A DNA stretch of 64,000 bases from Breviolum minutum Mf 1.05b.01. Taxonomy: Eukaryota > Sar > Dinophyceae > Suessiales > Symbiodiniaceae. Location of the stretch: positions 115,897 through 179,896 of the forward strand of contig DF239345.1 in the NCBI GenBank assembly GCA_000507305.1. Reading direction: 5' to 3'. Shown here in pieces: positions 47,203-58,700 of the stretch (position 1 is the stretch's first letter; each line of letters begins with the position of its first letter). Both the position numbers and the translations under genes were made by a program. Under the pieces are notes generated by a model. The model had not been told where the DNA came from. It ran no database searches and was given only the letters and a program-made list of their open reading frames with translations.

Positions 47203-47205
47203 GAC

Positions 47206-47261
47206 TCGGAGTATTTACTAATATCTTCTGGGCAATGGGTCTTTCGGCCGATGGCATCAAT
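47206..47261 (-). CDS. Candidate exon abutting a TIR element
   Basis: 56 nt (18 codons + 2) between GATTGCAG|A and |GTCATA. Reads IDAIGRKTHCPEDISKYS. The frame is open upstream (ESWMHNGMQVGLQ), so the acceptor could be further up. Confidence 0.5.
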
Positions 47262-47644
47262 CTGCAATCCAACTTGCATTCCATTGTGCATCCATGACTC
47301 CACATTGATGAATCATGATTCGGTTGGGAGACAAGACACATTTCAACGCAACATTAGGTCAAAGGTTGATCAGTATGCTATTCCTTTCTCTGTCTTTACT
47401 ACGCACATGAAATATCCAACATTTAGTACAAAAATGAATAAGTTGATTGATATGTAAAAACCACATTGGTAAATATATATATCATATATACACATTTATG
47501 TATGTAAATTGTCATATGATGTATGATGTATGCATCTACAGCAAAAGTTTTTGCGCCTGTTTCTTCCATGTATGATGCTTTCACGTGCTTTCACATATTC
47601 CTATGTAATATTGTTCAATACGGTTCAACATTGTTTAATACTAC

Positions 47645-47698
47645 AATGTCGCCTGCTTCTTCAGATTCAGCACTTCTACCGGGACCCCAAACCCAATG
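47645..47698 (-). CDS. Short candidate exon
   Basis: 18 codons, phase 0, between AATTACAG|C and |GTAGTA: HWVWGPGRSAESEEAGDI. Confidence 0.5.
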
Positions 47699-48349
47699 CT
47701 GTAATTTTGTGACTCATGGCAAGATTTCGCAGTCACGAGTCATCCATTACCCGTCAATTGCTAAAGCCCAAAAAAACGGACTCGCTCATTCGACTTGCCT
47801 TTGCTCCACCTTAGCCTAAGTAATATCAAAACATTTCAGTTCAGCTGGCCAAAGTACTATAATTCCTAACCCCAAATTAACTGCATTTTGGGGGAATACC
47901 TAACGAAACTACCATTTGGGGTGACCTCGGCTCAGGTCGTTATAATTTACCCAGGTCCAAAAACTATTTGTGTCATTTCAATTCTCTTGGTTTGGACTGC
48001 CGCATAGGTATGGAAACATTAGGGACGATCTCTTAACGTACTATTAGTCATTAGTATTCAATATCATCACTTAAGCCGAAGTCGTTCAACGGCTCTGATC
48101 TGCGTCCTTTTCAAAGTACATACATACGATGAATCAGTCAAAAACATTCAAAAACTATCCACTTCTATTTCCAGAAGCATATCCCCGGAAACCCGAAATG
48201 ACATCCAAGGACATCCCTTCAAACAACTGCATTCTGGCAATGTTTTTGTTGGTAAAGTTTACCTAAAGCGACCTACCTTGGGTTGTCCCCCATCCCAGTA
48301 CCAGTGGCAAAAGAAGGTTTACTAATAGGGATCCCCTACTAAATAAATA

Positions 48350-48455
48350 TTAACCTAGTTGGTGGTTTCAACCCATTTGAAAAATATTAGTCAAATTGGA
48401 TCATTTCCCCAAGTAGCGATGAAAATACAAAATATTTGAAACCACCAGCTAGTAA
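48350..48455. mobile_element. TTGGTGGTTTCAA-family inverted-repeat element
   Basis: Left TTAACCTAGTTGGTGGTTTC; right TTGAAACCACCAGCTAGTAA. Inner AAAATATTAGTCAAATTGG matches the copies at 12106 and 48739. Confidence 0.7.
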
Positions 48456-48738
48456 TCCTGGTGGTGACTGTCTGCTGTCCCAGGGCTACAAGGTTTTGAC
48501 CGGTTAAAACTGCTGAAAATAACCTGGTTGTTTTAGGATTATACTACCCAGTTCTGTGGGGCTGATAATATAAGCCATTTTAAGGATCCCTATGAAACAA
48601 CTAGTATAATGGAAAGTAAGAGGGTTCTTTTCGTTGCTCAATTACTTTTAAAAGAAACGTATCTTCGTTAGCAACACCCTTTCATCTCCTAAGCTGGAAA
48701 AGTGTACAACTATACCTACTATCTATCCTACAAGCGAA

Positions 48739-48828
48739 CCTAGTTGGTGGCTTCAGCCCAAGAAATATTCGTCAAAATGGGTATCTTACAGGGTGAAAAT
48801 CAAAATATCAGAAACCACCGCCTCGGAT
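48739..48828. mobile_element. TTGGTGGTTTCAA-family inverted-repeat element
   Basis: Left CCTAGTTGGTGGCTTCAGCC; right ATCAGAAACCACCGCC. Second copy within 400 bp of the one at 48350. Confidence 0.6.
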
Positions 48829-49001
48829 AAGATTAGTATGATGTAAAAGAAGCTAGTAGCTAGTATGTATCTCCTTTGCACATGTTCTTAAACCTGTGAT
48901 TGCAAAAGTTGCAAACTGTTAATGCATGATACAATCTGATGTTCCAATGCTAACATAGATGGCACTTTGGTAGGGAGCAAGGCTTACATATCGTTCCCTA
49001 G

Positions 49002-49141
49002 TTCGTGTGGCAATTTTGCCGGACAACATTGCTTTGCAAGGAGCCCAAGGCAAACGTTGCCGAATCTTTGGAAGATGTGTTGCTGGAAGCATAACTACCA
49101 TTTACCACAAAAGACTTAGACTTGAGGGTGCCAAAGCAAAC
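49002..49141 (+). CDS. Plus-strand candidate exon 1
   Basis: 140 nt (2 + 46 codons) between TTCCCTAG|T and |GTAACT. Reads RVAILPDNIALQGAQGKRCR, then IFGRCVAGSITTIYHKRLRL and EGAKAN. Joins in phase, across a 61-nt GT-AG intron, to the exon at 49203. Product not recognised. Confidence 0.55.
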
Positions 49142-49202
49142 GTAACTTCCATGATCTTCCAGAATTTTGGAGGCTTGTCAATCATCAAGAGAGCTGCAAC
49201 AG

Positions 49203-49323
49203 GTCTTTGCTGATGCAACACCTTGGGTGCTGCTTGCCGTTTACTATCTCACCATTGGCGCACGAAGAGGCACTTTGTTGCCAGTCCTGCTAACATGTGA
49301 CATGAGCAAGAACTTGGGCCCTG
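49203..49323 (+). CDS. Plus-strand candidate exon 2
   Basis: 121 nt (40 codons + 1) between GCAACAG|G and |GTAATG. Reads VFADATPWVLLAVYYLTIGA, then RRGTLLPVLLTCDMSKNLGP; the start may be a membrane segment. The minus frames here are interrupted. Product not recognised. Confidence 0.55.
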
Positions 49324-49736
49324 GTAATGTGTCCATGGGTTCATATTGGTGTATCTCTCTATGCTCATCATACCAAATGATATGGTAAGTTGGCATTTCT
49401 TTAGCATACAATCAATATTCATACATATGTATATCAATATTGTGTGCTTGATTTGCGGGGCCAATCGTGTAATCATGTGAATCTCATCTGTCCAAAGCTA
49501 CTCACATTACATTGCAATTGCTTCGGTTGACATTGTGGAGAAGGTCCTAATTAAATCAAAACCCCAAAAAATGATAAAACAAGTTCATAATGTGCCTCCT
49601 TGAAATTCACAATTTTGAAATTTCTAGGATTGCTGGATATCCTGACTATTGAGCCCACAAATGTCTTAATCTTGCGGGTAAACCCTCACAAAGCACGGCC
49701 ATGTAGCCGCGTGAACAATTCCTCGTGTTTTCCTGA

Positions 49737-49749
49737 CAACAACAACAGC

Positions 49750-49781
<32 letters not shown>
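49737..49781. repeat. (CAA)n microsatellite
   Basis: About 15 near-perfect CAA units. The poly-Asn plus frame across it is an artefact unless the region is coding. Confidence 0.9.
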
Positions 49782-50185
49782 ACATCTTAACAGTGATGGT
49801 CAGTGAGTCATGAGATGACAATAGGCAAATAAGAGTAACTTCCGAACAAATCTTTCACAAGACATAAGGCTATCCTCATGTATTCGTAGACGTTTTTTCT
49901 TCAGATTCCCACTTTCTTCTGGAAGTACCGAACTCCCGCGCTCCCCCCCAAAAAAAGACCATTGGCAAGGGCCCAGGAGGGTCTTGATGTTGGTCCCTTT
50001 CTTCTCAACGAGGTTGAAAACCTCACGGCTTTTCAAGATTTTCTGTGTCAACTAGGTACGTTTTTTTTTCAACCAACACACTACTACAGTAATTAGCAGC
50101 AATAGCATTATCACTAGGATTGAAAACTAACGACTAGAATTACGACTATAGTACTAGTGTGTAATTATCCATCGTGTTTCCATAC

Positions 50186-50348
50186 CATCCCAGGAAAAGA
50201 TCATCAACATCCTTCCCCAAATTGACCCAAGGCACGTAGTCTTTGTCATTAAAGTTGATGGTCACTTCGCTTTCTTCATCCTTCATGGCTTGTAACCTCA
50301 ATAAATCCAGGCAGTTTCGGGTGGACAGGTTTTTTCGTTTCAGGGAAT
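50186..50348 (-). CDS. Well-bounded candidate exon
   Basis: 163 nt (2 + 53 codons + 2) between GGGTTCAG|A and |GTATGG. Reads SLKRKNLSTRNCLDLLRLQA, then MKDEESEVTINFNDKDYVPW and VNLGKDVDDLFLG. The preceding intron holds the element at 50403. Product not recognised. Confidence 0.65.
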
Positions 50349-50402
50349 CTGAACCCCCAAAGCAAAACACCCAATCTGAAATCAAGTCAATTCTGGCGTA
50401 AT

Positions 50403-50498
50403 TTTCTTGTAAACTAACATAGCGATTGCTGGAATATCCCTACAGCTTCAACGGGGAGCAGTTTTCCAGCAATCGCTATGTTAGTTGATCCCGGAGTG
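50403..50498. mobile_element. TIR element inside an intron
   Basis: AAACTAACATAGCGATTGCT then GGAA at the left and its exact inverted copy at 50464-50487. It occupies more than half of the 178-nt intron between exons 50527-50630 and 50186-50348. Confidence 0.8.
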
Positions 50499-50526
50499 TC
50501 ATCTTCATTTCAGGTACTGCAAATAC

Positions 50527-50630
50527 CATCAAACATGCCTTGAAATTCGGTGAGCGACGACTTGTGATATTTTTGCGGATTTGACAAGTGAGTCTGGCTG
50601 CGGAATCTTTTACTGGCTGATTGGGTTGAC
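50527..50630 (-). CDS. Candidate exon, unknown protein
   Basis: 104 nt (2 + 34 codons) between TTCCCAG|G and |GTATTT. Reads QPNQPVKDSAARLTCQIRKN then ITSRRSPNFKACLM. Its phase-0 end does not match the 2-nt start of the next exon at 50348, so one boundary may be off or an exon may be missing. Confidence 0.5.
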
Positions 50631-50825
50631 CTGGGAACATTTGTACAGAAAACATAGACATGGCGAGAGTTTTTCGAGGTTCATTTTCAGGTTTCATGTT
50701 TCATCTCCCCAGCAAGCTGACACCCTTCAAAACACAACCAGAGATGAAAGGCAATCACCTATACTCATAGGTTGATGTGAGAGCCACTGTACATAGAATC
50801 CAGGATTTCAAACTATGTGACGTAG

Positions 50826-51033
50826 GCGCATGATGAACGTGACAACGGAGAGAACAAAACTCCAACAACTTTTGGAATACTGGGAACTCAAACTTTGGAT
50901 AAAGGGCGAGCTGGGTTTTGAATGCCCGTATCGCAGTGAAAAAATATCCAGTACCAATTTCCAGCAACCAGCAGAAAAGGTGGAAAAGCATCAGGCATGG
51001 AAAGCCATTCAACCATTCTTCTTAAAATGCCAT
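50826..51033 (+). CDS. Plus-strand candidate exon with consensus donor
   Basis: 208 nt (1 + 69 codons) between GACGTAG|G and |GTGAGT. Reads RMMNVTTERTKLQQLLEYWE, then LKLWIKGELGFECPYRSEKI, SSTNFQQPAEKVEKHQAWKA and IQPFFLKCH. Helical and charged. Minus frames here are hydrophobic shadows, though not excluded. Confidence 0.5.
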
Positions 51034-51039
51034 GTGAGT

Positions 51040-52800
51040 TTGTTTGTTTTGGGTTGGGAAAGTTATGTACCAAACATATTCCAACACTAAGTCACTCTGT
51101 CTCAGGGTTAACAACTGATCAATGAACTTGAACATCATCGAAACGTGAAACATGCCCAAACCAACTCAGCAGTGATTGGCTGAAGAGTCTGGGCCTCCTT
51201 TGCTCCCAATTCAGATCATTTAGTAGGATGTAATCATTCTAATCATCCCTTACCCTCTTGAAAACTAACATGGACACCCGCACCCAGGCTAAATTTACAT
51301 TTACGTACACTTAAAAGGTACAATCCCCCCCCAAAAAAAAACAACACACACAGATATATGTATATATATATAAATATAATTAAAGAATATATATATATAT
51401 GTATATGCACACACTGATGACTTTTCCACACCTTTTCTTGGGAAAATCAATGGAAAATCCATGTTTTACAAACAAAATTAATCAAAATTCCGACACCCCT
51501 TCACCTCAATCCCCAGGTCTCTGGACAATACTTTGTTGACCTCTGGTGGCACATTCCTTGGTTACCAGCCATGGAAATCATGCAGCTGTCAGTCAAATTT
51601 GAATTATATATATAGACAGCAGTTTTGGAAAAGTTAAGTTTGTAAACATCAAGAGATCAACAATACATCTCAAAAACACAGCAAAGGGTCCTAAAAGCCT
51701 ATTTTATATAGACAGATCGTGACAAATCCATAACTAATAATCTTCAAAGGGGAAGAAACCATCCATCACAATCCACCAATCATTGACTGAACGGCGGGGC
51801 TACTCCAAGATCAATTCTTTCCGAACGTGTTTCCTTTAAGCATCTGACAAATCCGTGAAGCATATCAGTCACCGCAAACCCTCACAAACCACGGGCATGT
51901 TACACTTGGCTAATCCCCTAATCCCCTGCAACATTGTCCCAGTTGGGCAACGTTACAAGAGGGGTCTGTACACAATGGATCAAGTGTATTTATGTGTATT
52001 TATCAGTTTAGACGCAGCATCACAATTTGCATATTCCTGAGTATCTTCACTGCTTCAACAACAATTCAATCGCAACAAAAATATTTTCCCCAGTATACTG
52101 TTTTTTCTTTCTTCCCTAGTGTTGTGTACCTGTCCCTCCCAACAAAAAAAATGAAATCACCGGCTTTGGGTGTTTTTCATCCAACTAAGCATCTTCCACT
52201 CTTTTCCCACTTTCATCTGCCAAAAGCGACCTGTTGTACCTCGGTTTCTCCAGTCTCAGGGATGAACAGTTGAGGGGGTGACTTTCATGAGAACGTGTAG
52301 TTGAACAAATAGTGGCTTCAGTAATCTGGGGGTTCAGCCGTTATGTAGGGTGATGGGTTGATGATCGTATCATTTTTGAGCCGTGATGTTGGGTGATTCA
52401 AAGCTGATGGCAATGAATGCTTTCTCTAGCTAATCAAAGGCTGGTATCCAGGAAAGGTTCTTGCTACAGTACTTACTTTACTATACCTCGAATCTTCTGT
52501 GTTCACACTGACAATCCTGTTTTTTCCAACAGAGTGGAGTGAGGTACTTCAATGTTTGAATCGAAACCACTCTGAAACAGAATCTATGTTCAAAACAATG
52601 TTTCTTTTCAAACACTTGATTCGTTAAATGTTGAAACTTTGGAATAGATTCAAATAGCTTCTATTCATTTCTATTCCAACATGTTTGCAAAACTAAATCA
52701 ACATCATTCAACATATAAAGCCCATGCAAGTTCCCTAAGTTTCGTTCATTTTCCACTAGCTTTTCGCCACCGTCATCGTCCACCAAAAAAAAACATCTTC
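51040..52800. other. No boundable exon
   Basis: Starts with a single element-like end (TACCCTCTTGAAAACTAACA at about 51248) without a clear partner, then TA tracts and AT-rich sequence. Confidence 0.4.
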
Positions 52801-52821
52801 AACTCCACTTAGCTCATCCAC

Positions 52822-52852
52822 CTGTAGTCGGGCCCACCATGTCTGGAGGGAC
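52822..52852 (-). CDS. Very short candidate exon
   Basis: 31 nt (1 + 10 codons) between TTTTTCAG|G and |GTGGAT: SLQTWWARLQ. The frame stays open a further 20 codons. A hydrophobic minus frame (WKLAVFFILYWIVPP) lies just upstream at 52900-53060 and may be another exon. Confidence 0.35.
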
Positions 52853-53179
52853 CTGAAAAACACGTGAGAAAATACCGTGCACTGGATAGATTGGTAGTAT
52901 CACTACCCTTCCAAACCTTTAGGAGATGGGTTTGAAGGCATGTGTGAAGGCAGTGAGGACATATGACTGTGCTGTTGTTTTCAATGGGTTTTCCAACTTT
53001 ACCCGGTGGCACTATCCAGTACAAAATAAAGAAAACTGCCAGTTTCCAGAAGAAGACCAATTCAACGAGATAATCAGCTTATGCCAGGAAATGGTATGAA
53101 ACACCCTTGCAAGATGCATGCCGAATCCCCCATCTGCATCACTTCGCAACTTCGCACCTTTGTCTTATCATACTGTCGC

Positions 53180-53256
53180 CGGTAGATGATGGCATACTCC
53201 GGAAAGACCTTATCCCCGCCAGCTTGCAGAATTCAACAAAGATCCAAACAACCAGT
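53180..53256 (-). CDS. Candidate exon, unknown protein
   Basis: Starts after CCTCTTCAG|; reads LVVWIFVEFCKLAGIRSFRS then MPSSTGD. Donor uncertain. Confidence 0.4.
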
Positions 53257-54002
53257 CTGAAGAGGGCGGAGACAACACACATATTCTCAGTACTGCTTTA
53301 TGCTGGCCAGCGTAGCAGTGAAACAAGACGTTGTCCTGATCATGATATAACTTCCGCATCTCTGTCCAAATCACTCACGACTACTGTACCTTTTCTTTGA
53401 AACCGCAATTAAGGAAGGTCACGAAAGTAGACACTTTTTCAAGATTCCCGTTTGTGTAATGCTTCTCTTCAGAAACAAAAACCATACGAGTCCAGGCCAT
53501 GCAAGAAACATTACCACACGCGAATCTATACACATGGTTATACATTGGGTTCTGACCCTTCCCAGTATTCCAGTCACCACCAGGATTACTGCACTTTTAG
53601 GCTCGGGGATTCCAACCTGAACCTTCATTTGCCACTGGCATCCTGGGAAGGGTCACAAACTAAGTTATACCGTTGTGCCCTGCCCTTCCCCCTGGATCTT
53701 TTGAGACCATGACCTGCCGCTCATCGAAGAAAACAAACTCACGATAGGTGCCGACCTGTGACAACTATGAAGCTGGGAATGAGCCGTTGAAGATGTCGGA
53801 AAATCATACACAACTGTAGAAATGTAGGTGCGTATTTTCAAACTCACGTAAGTTCAAACGTATAATATTTTTTTTAGAATACAGCAGCACTATGTGTGAC
53901 TCTGCAATTCCTAAATTAAAACTCAATTTACTCCCCCGCCTACTATATAATGCATTTTTTGGGGGTTGAGCATCTTCGAGCTTGCCAATTGATTGAACCC
54001 TG

Positions 54003-54257
54003 TTGAGACTGGTGCTTCCTCAACGAAAAACTAGGATGCAGGCAATGTGTTGGGTTCAAACAGTCTTCTCAGGTGGTTGGAAGATTCTGGATGATGTTGG
54101 TAAACAAATAGCCGACCGTTGCACAATCCAATACAATATGGTAGTACTTCGGGTACTGCAAACCTGGTCGATTTTTTTGTGGCTACTTGTAGAATGCATT
54201 CCAACACCTCAAGTTGGAGGAATGACATGGAATGAAATAATGGCTAGAGAGACATAA
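54003..54257. other. Coding-like, strand undecided
   Basis: Plus frame (GGWKILDDVGKQIADRCTIQ) and minus frame (FAVPEVLPYCIGLCNGRLFV, after CGACCAG|) are both convincing. One is a shadow. Confidence 0.35.
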
Positions 54258-54491
54258 AGACACTATTCCAGCAATTGCTGCCATTTTATTCAACAAGTGT
54301 CCCACTGAATGAGTTTCCAAAAATTCACCCTCAGCATGCTTGCACTCCCTCTAACATGACACCTCACAAGACGACGAGAACACCCGGCCAAGCAAACAAC
54401 TATAACTCTCCTGTAAAGTTGCAAACAAAACATCCAACACAATCTGCGCTGTTGAGTCAAAATTTCACTTCATTTATCTCCAATGGAGAAC

Positions 54492-54581
54492 AGTCATCAA
54501 CTCATCCACCCAGTTGTCCCTGTTTGGATTGATAGAATACCTCATGCCACTTAATAAGCCAGGATGGCCCCACGATCTGAC
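54492..54581 (-). CDS. Well-bounded candidate exon
   Basis: 30 codons, phase 0, between ATCCAAG|G and |GTTCTC. Reads VRSWGHPGLLSGMRYSINPN then RDNWVDELMT. Product not recognised. Confidence 0.6.
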
Positions 54582-54918
54582 CTTGGATTCTCGGTCACCA
54601 CAAATGGAGTGGAAAGATCCGGCTCTGGCAGCTGCGACCTGAGAAGAGTGCTGGAACAAGCACATCTGTCAAAGGTATTGGACATATGACATATGATGTG
54701 ACAACTTAAATCATACATCAATGTTTTTTCACTGATGAGTGTCCTTCAAAAAAATGAGGACTTGCACAATGCTGGGGCAAAGGCATGCCGTTTTGAAGAT
54801 GTGAGCGGAAAAAGCACGGGATAGCAGGGATAGCATGGGCAAATCAATTCAGGCAAGGATGCTATACTAGAAGTATAAGATCCTGTAAGCAGCATATGCT
54901 GTACCATTCTGCACCTAC

Positions 54919-54999
54919 CATCTCTTGCACATCCCTCAGGCCAACACACCTCGGCTCATGTTGCATTTCCTTGCCAAGATACATGATCTCCCGAGGTAT
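54919..54999 (-). CDS. Well-bounded candidate exon
   Basis: 27 codons, phase 0, between GTGACAG|A and |GTAGGT. Reads IPREIMYLGKEMQHEPRCVG then LRDVQEM. Confidence 0.6.
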
Positions 55000-55353
55000 C
55001 TGTCACGAAGGGCGTGCCAACAAAGCACTTGCCTTAATCAAAAATCCCAGTTGGGTCGACATAATGAAATTGCCGGGGAAAACAGCAATGTTTTTGAAGG
55101 AAAAATAAAGTTCAAATGAATCTGTCTGTAAAAATCGATGCAGTTTGTGCACCAACCAAAATGATCACATATCACTAGCAAGTGAAAGTGATTGTGTCTC
55201 AAGTCCTTCCCCCAATCCAAAAAAAAGGCGCCTTCCAACTTCCAACTATCCATCCATATTCTACCAAATCCCCCGAACATCAAAAAACGACCACCAAAAA
55301 AAGGCTAAGATTCGTACAAACTAACATGGCATGGAGCGAAGGGTAGGTGTTAC

Positions 55354-55432
55354 CGCCATCATCACGACCATATTCATCCGACTTGGAGGAACATTCTGCC
55401 ATATAGATCTGGGACAAAGCAGGTCGCTGGAG
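55354..55432 (-). CDS. Candidate exon, unknown protein
   Basis: 79 nt (26 codons + 1) between CTTGGAG|C and |GTAACA. Reads LQRPALSQIYMAECSSKSDE then YGRDDG. An element-like end (AAACTAACATGGCATGG) lies just downstream at about 55318. Confidence 0.55.
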
Positions 55433-56091
55433 CTCCAAGGTCCGGTGTGATGGGCAGGTTGCCCGAAGTGCGAGGAAGATGATGTTTTCTTCAGATAGTG
55501 ATCAAAAGTAAGGCATGGTCATGGAATTGACACGCACATACACACCTGTTTGAAGAAAACAATAATTCTACACTCAAATTTGGTATAGACAATATAAATC
55601 AACATGAAAGTATCACGCCAAAACAGTTGCATTCCTCAAGTTTATAATAACTGCCCAACATATCGCCAAATAGTCATAGTGCAAAGGAGTTACAGTACCC
55701 TTTGCAAACCATCATGATGTATATCCATGTTATATTCATGGAGTGTAGTTATTTCGTTTCAATGTTCATCACTGCCTATATTGGATAAATTCGGTCAGCT
55801 GTGCCCCGAATAAGCGTCTCAAAATGTATCAAATCCACCTCATGTCTCGTCCATCAAATGGTTGCACTAGAAACACAGCTAAGCTGAATAATGCTTGGTG
55901 AAAGTAATGGTTGGTCCCACGTCTGTCCTCCAGAAATTCCGAAAACATCCGGAGAAAGAAAGCAGGTACAAATAATTCTACCATTCAAACAAATACCCAA
56001 ACACTCCATGTATAGTATATTTACCCACAGATTTACAATAAAGATGTAACCAAATGTATAAAGGTAAATAGACGAGTCTCATTGAGTGGAC

Positions 56092-56167
56092 CTGGGATAT
56101 GGACATGGAAGGAGTTATCATAAACGGGTCATAGGCTTCCAGTGCGTTGTCAGAGACAACCGACAAC
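56092..56167 (-). CDS. Well-bounded candidate exon
   Basis: 76 nt (1 + 25 codons) between CTTCTCAG|G and |GTCCAC. Reads LSVVSDNALEAYDPFMITPS then MSISQ. The frame is open upstream (GIIPCIEGATGTMFGAGAGL), so the exon may be longer. Confidence 0.6.
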
Positions 56168-56535
56168 CTGAGAAGCCCGGCGCCAGCACCGAACATGGTT
56201 CCAGTGGCACCTTCAATGCAAGGGATGATTCCAGTTTTTGGTAGTATGTACCAGGTTACCATGAAACGCAGTGAGAGGTACAGTACTTTTTTTTCATAAA
56301 CTGACCATAAAACGAAGACTTTGAAAAATCCCTCTCAGGTCGTTTTACTGCTGCCAAGGGGCTTCCCGCATGATCCAAGACAAAGCCTGTCTTCAAGATA
56401 CTCATCGCCTTGAAATTGTGGACAAACTCCCAGATTCTGTTGGAATCTTACTGAGTTTTCATTCAGGTTTAGTCAAAAACAAGTACATATTACGAAAATA
56501 AAACATAAAGGTACCACTTTCTCTGTACGCAAAAC

Positions 56536-56685
56536 TTGGCATAATCGTAGTTCGGAAGGTCTTTCACACTCAGAGTTTGCTGAGTCCTCTTTACATTTTC
56601 TTTTCATATCTATCACACATGGTTGGTCTCTCAGGATGGTGCTAGAATGCATTATCCTAGAACATATGATGGCCCAGGTTGACAC
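56536..56685 (-). CDS. Well-bounded candidate exon
   Basis: 50 codons, phase 0, between GGTGTGAG|G and |GTTTTG. Reads VSTWAIICSRIMHSSTILRD, then QPCVIDMKRKCKEDSANSEC and ERPSELRLCQ. Confidence 0.6.
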
Positions 56686-57493
56686 CTCACACCAGAATCT
56701 TTCAAGTATCAAATATCATTTGTGCATTAAAAAACAATAAATATATAATGACAAATATACATACGTATGTATAAGACAACCCTGAAAAGATAATGAAGTA
56801 ACAAACATAACATAAAAATGTACTCTTGGAAGACACGAATCATCTCCAATCGTGGGATTCCAGGCTGGTTTTCGGAGAAAATAGAAACATTTGAACAACC
56901 ACAAACTTCAAACCCGCCTTAGAAAAAAAAAACGGTTTCTTTCACACGGGCCACAATCTCCGGTCCATATTGCCGTCATGTCGCGGATGAAGGATTAGTC
57001 CCATGATACAAATAGTGCTGACCTGTGCTGCTGGCTACGGTTGGAGGCTCAGAGGTTTTTTTGCAACTAAACATGCGATTTCCACAATGGGCCAACTAGA
57101 ATATAAACATGAGCCATGAGATAAGGCCATGGAAAATCATGCAGCTATTGGTTGAATCATGTACAATATACACATATATAAATATATACATATACATTCA
57201 TTTGAAACACATCTGTTTATATCGGAAAATGATCATGATTTGTTATACCATCTCCGAAATTCAAATACTGTTTCCACAACAGAATTCATCCAGAACAATC
57301 CAGCACATATACAAACACAACCAAGCCAAGTCAATTCAGACTTTCCCCGTGTCATCAGCCTGCATACATGAAATGACTAACCGGGATCAGAAGAAGTGGT
57401 TAACTCAATGGCACAACTCCCAAGAAACGAAACCTTTGAAGTAACATAAGTTCTACCAACACCAAAAACTGTTCATTTTTGTTGCGCGATTAC

Positions 57494-57666
57494 CTCAGCA
57501 TCACCTCCACTTTCAAATTCTCCAATAACTACCCAGCCCATTCTCTTACCAATCTTCTCGCCTGGCATGAGGCGACTAGAGAGCATGGTTTCCACCGTTG
57601 AGGTCTTCACTTCAAACTCTTCAAACTGTCGGCGATTTGGCGCTTGATTCGGCTTGATGGCAACGA
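57494..57666 (-). CDS. Well-supported candidate exon
   Basis: About 173 nt ending at GATGCTGAG|GTAATC. Reads VAIKPNQAPNRRQFEEFEVK, then TSTVETMLSSRLMPGEKIGK and RMGWVVIGEFESGGDAE. The acceptor (AACGAG|) is provisional. An internal GTAAGA could be an alternative donor. Product not recognised. Confidence 0.6.
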
Positions 57667-57808
57667 CTCGTTTACACCAAAATGATAGCACAAAAATGCA
57701 TTTTGTTGGAGAAACAAACGGTTCAAACATATAAAGTATATTGAATTTCATGAACATATGCCCCCAAGTGGATCTTGACATGTCCACATGAAATCACAAC
57801 ATCCCAAC

Positions 57809-57861
57809 CTGTTTGAGATTTGCCAGCCTGGATGAATACTCATTCATACCCTGTCGAACTC
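57809..57861 (-). CDS. Short candidate exon
   Basis: 53 nt (2 + 17 codons) between TTCAAAG|G and |GTTGGG: VRQGMNEYSSRLANLKQ, coiled-coil-like. Confidence 0.5.
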
Positions 57862-58239
57862 CTTTGAAAACGTAGTTGTTTGTTTTGTACCAACACATTG
57901 TTTTTCAATCTTCACTCCCTCTGAGGAGGATTCCTAGATTGCCACCCTGCCAAATGCACATCTTTGTCTTGGTAAATCTCCTAAGGCGCTGTTACAAAAA
58001 CACCCACACATGTGAGGTGGAGCATCACTTATCTTATCTCACGGATTATCCCACGAGCCTCCCTTTCAAGAATCTTCGGCCCTACTTATCATACCACAAA
58101 TCTGTTTTTTCTTCCGAAAAAAAAGGGACTTTTAGACCTCCTTCTTAGGTTTAGCCTTAAGGTTTCCTTATTGTGTCCAAATGTTTTATTTTCCCTACAA
58201 TAAATAAGGTATCCCCAAGGTGGGTGGAAAATTGTCCAC

Positions 58240-58314
58240 CCAGAAAGTTCCTCCAAACCGAAAGTTTGATCGCCTCCTGAGCCTCCATGGCTTCACAGAG
58301 TTGATGATTTAAAC
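58240..58314 (-). CDS. Candidate exon, unknown protein
   Basis: Between GATTCAAG|G and |GTGGAC. Reads LNHQLCEAMEAQEAIKLSVW then RNFLG. Confidence 0.5.
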
Positions 58315-58475
58315 CTTGAATCGAAAGGCAGGGTGAATCCAATATGATCCAAGATGTGTTAAGAAACCTCTATATGGGTGATACCCCCAAAACATCTATG
58401 ACTAAAATGTTAAAAACATGGTACCCCCAAGATGTGCTAAGAAATCTCTATGATTAAGAAACCTCCAAATGGTGG

Positions 58476-58552
58476 TACCCCCAAAACACCCCAAAAATGA
58501 TCATTTCTAGTAGGAAAACCAGTAGTTGTTGGGTACCACCATTTTAGAAAAC

Positions 58553-58555
<3 letters not shown>
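58476..58555. mobile_element. Copy of the GGTACCCCCAAAACACC element
   Basis: GGTGGTACCCCCAAAACACC and TTGGGTACCACCATTTTAGA flank ATGATCATTTCTAGTAGGAA. It matches the inner part of the element at 13721-13828 at nearly every position. A partial third copy lies at about 58380-58440. Confidence 0.7.
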
Positions 58556-58583
<28 letters not shown>

Positions 58584-58700
58584 CCCTCCCGGTGAAGCAA
58601 CAAGAAGTATTCCACGTGTTGAAAAGGAAGTACATCTTCAAAAGGGTGAGATCTATATGATACATATATGTATATCATATCATGTATACATGCATCTTAC
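58555..58700. repeat. (CT)n/(TA)n tracts
   Basis: CTCTCTCT followed by TATATATA, then an element-like end TACCCTCCCGGTGAAGCAAC. No exon. Confidence 0.8.

Larger units (their letters stand above)
47820..48960. other. No exon seen; two repeat elements
   Basis: Contains only the TTGGTGGTTTCAA-family elements at 48350 and 48739 and AT-rich sequence. Confidence 0.5.
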
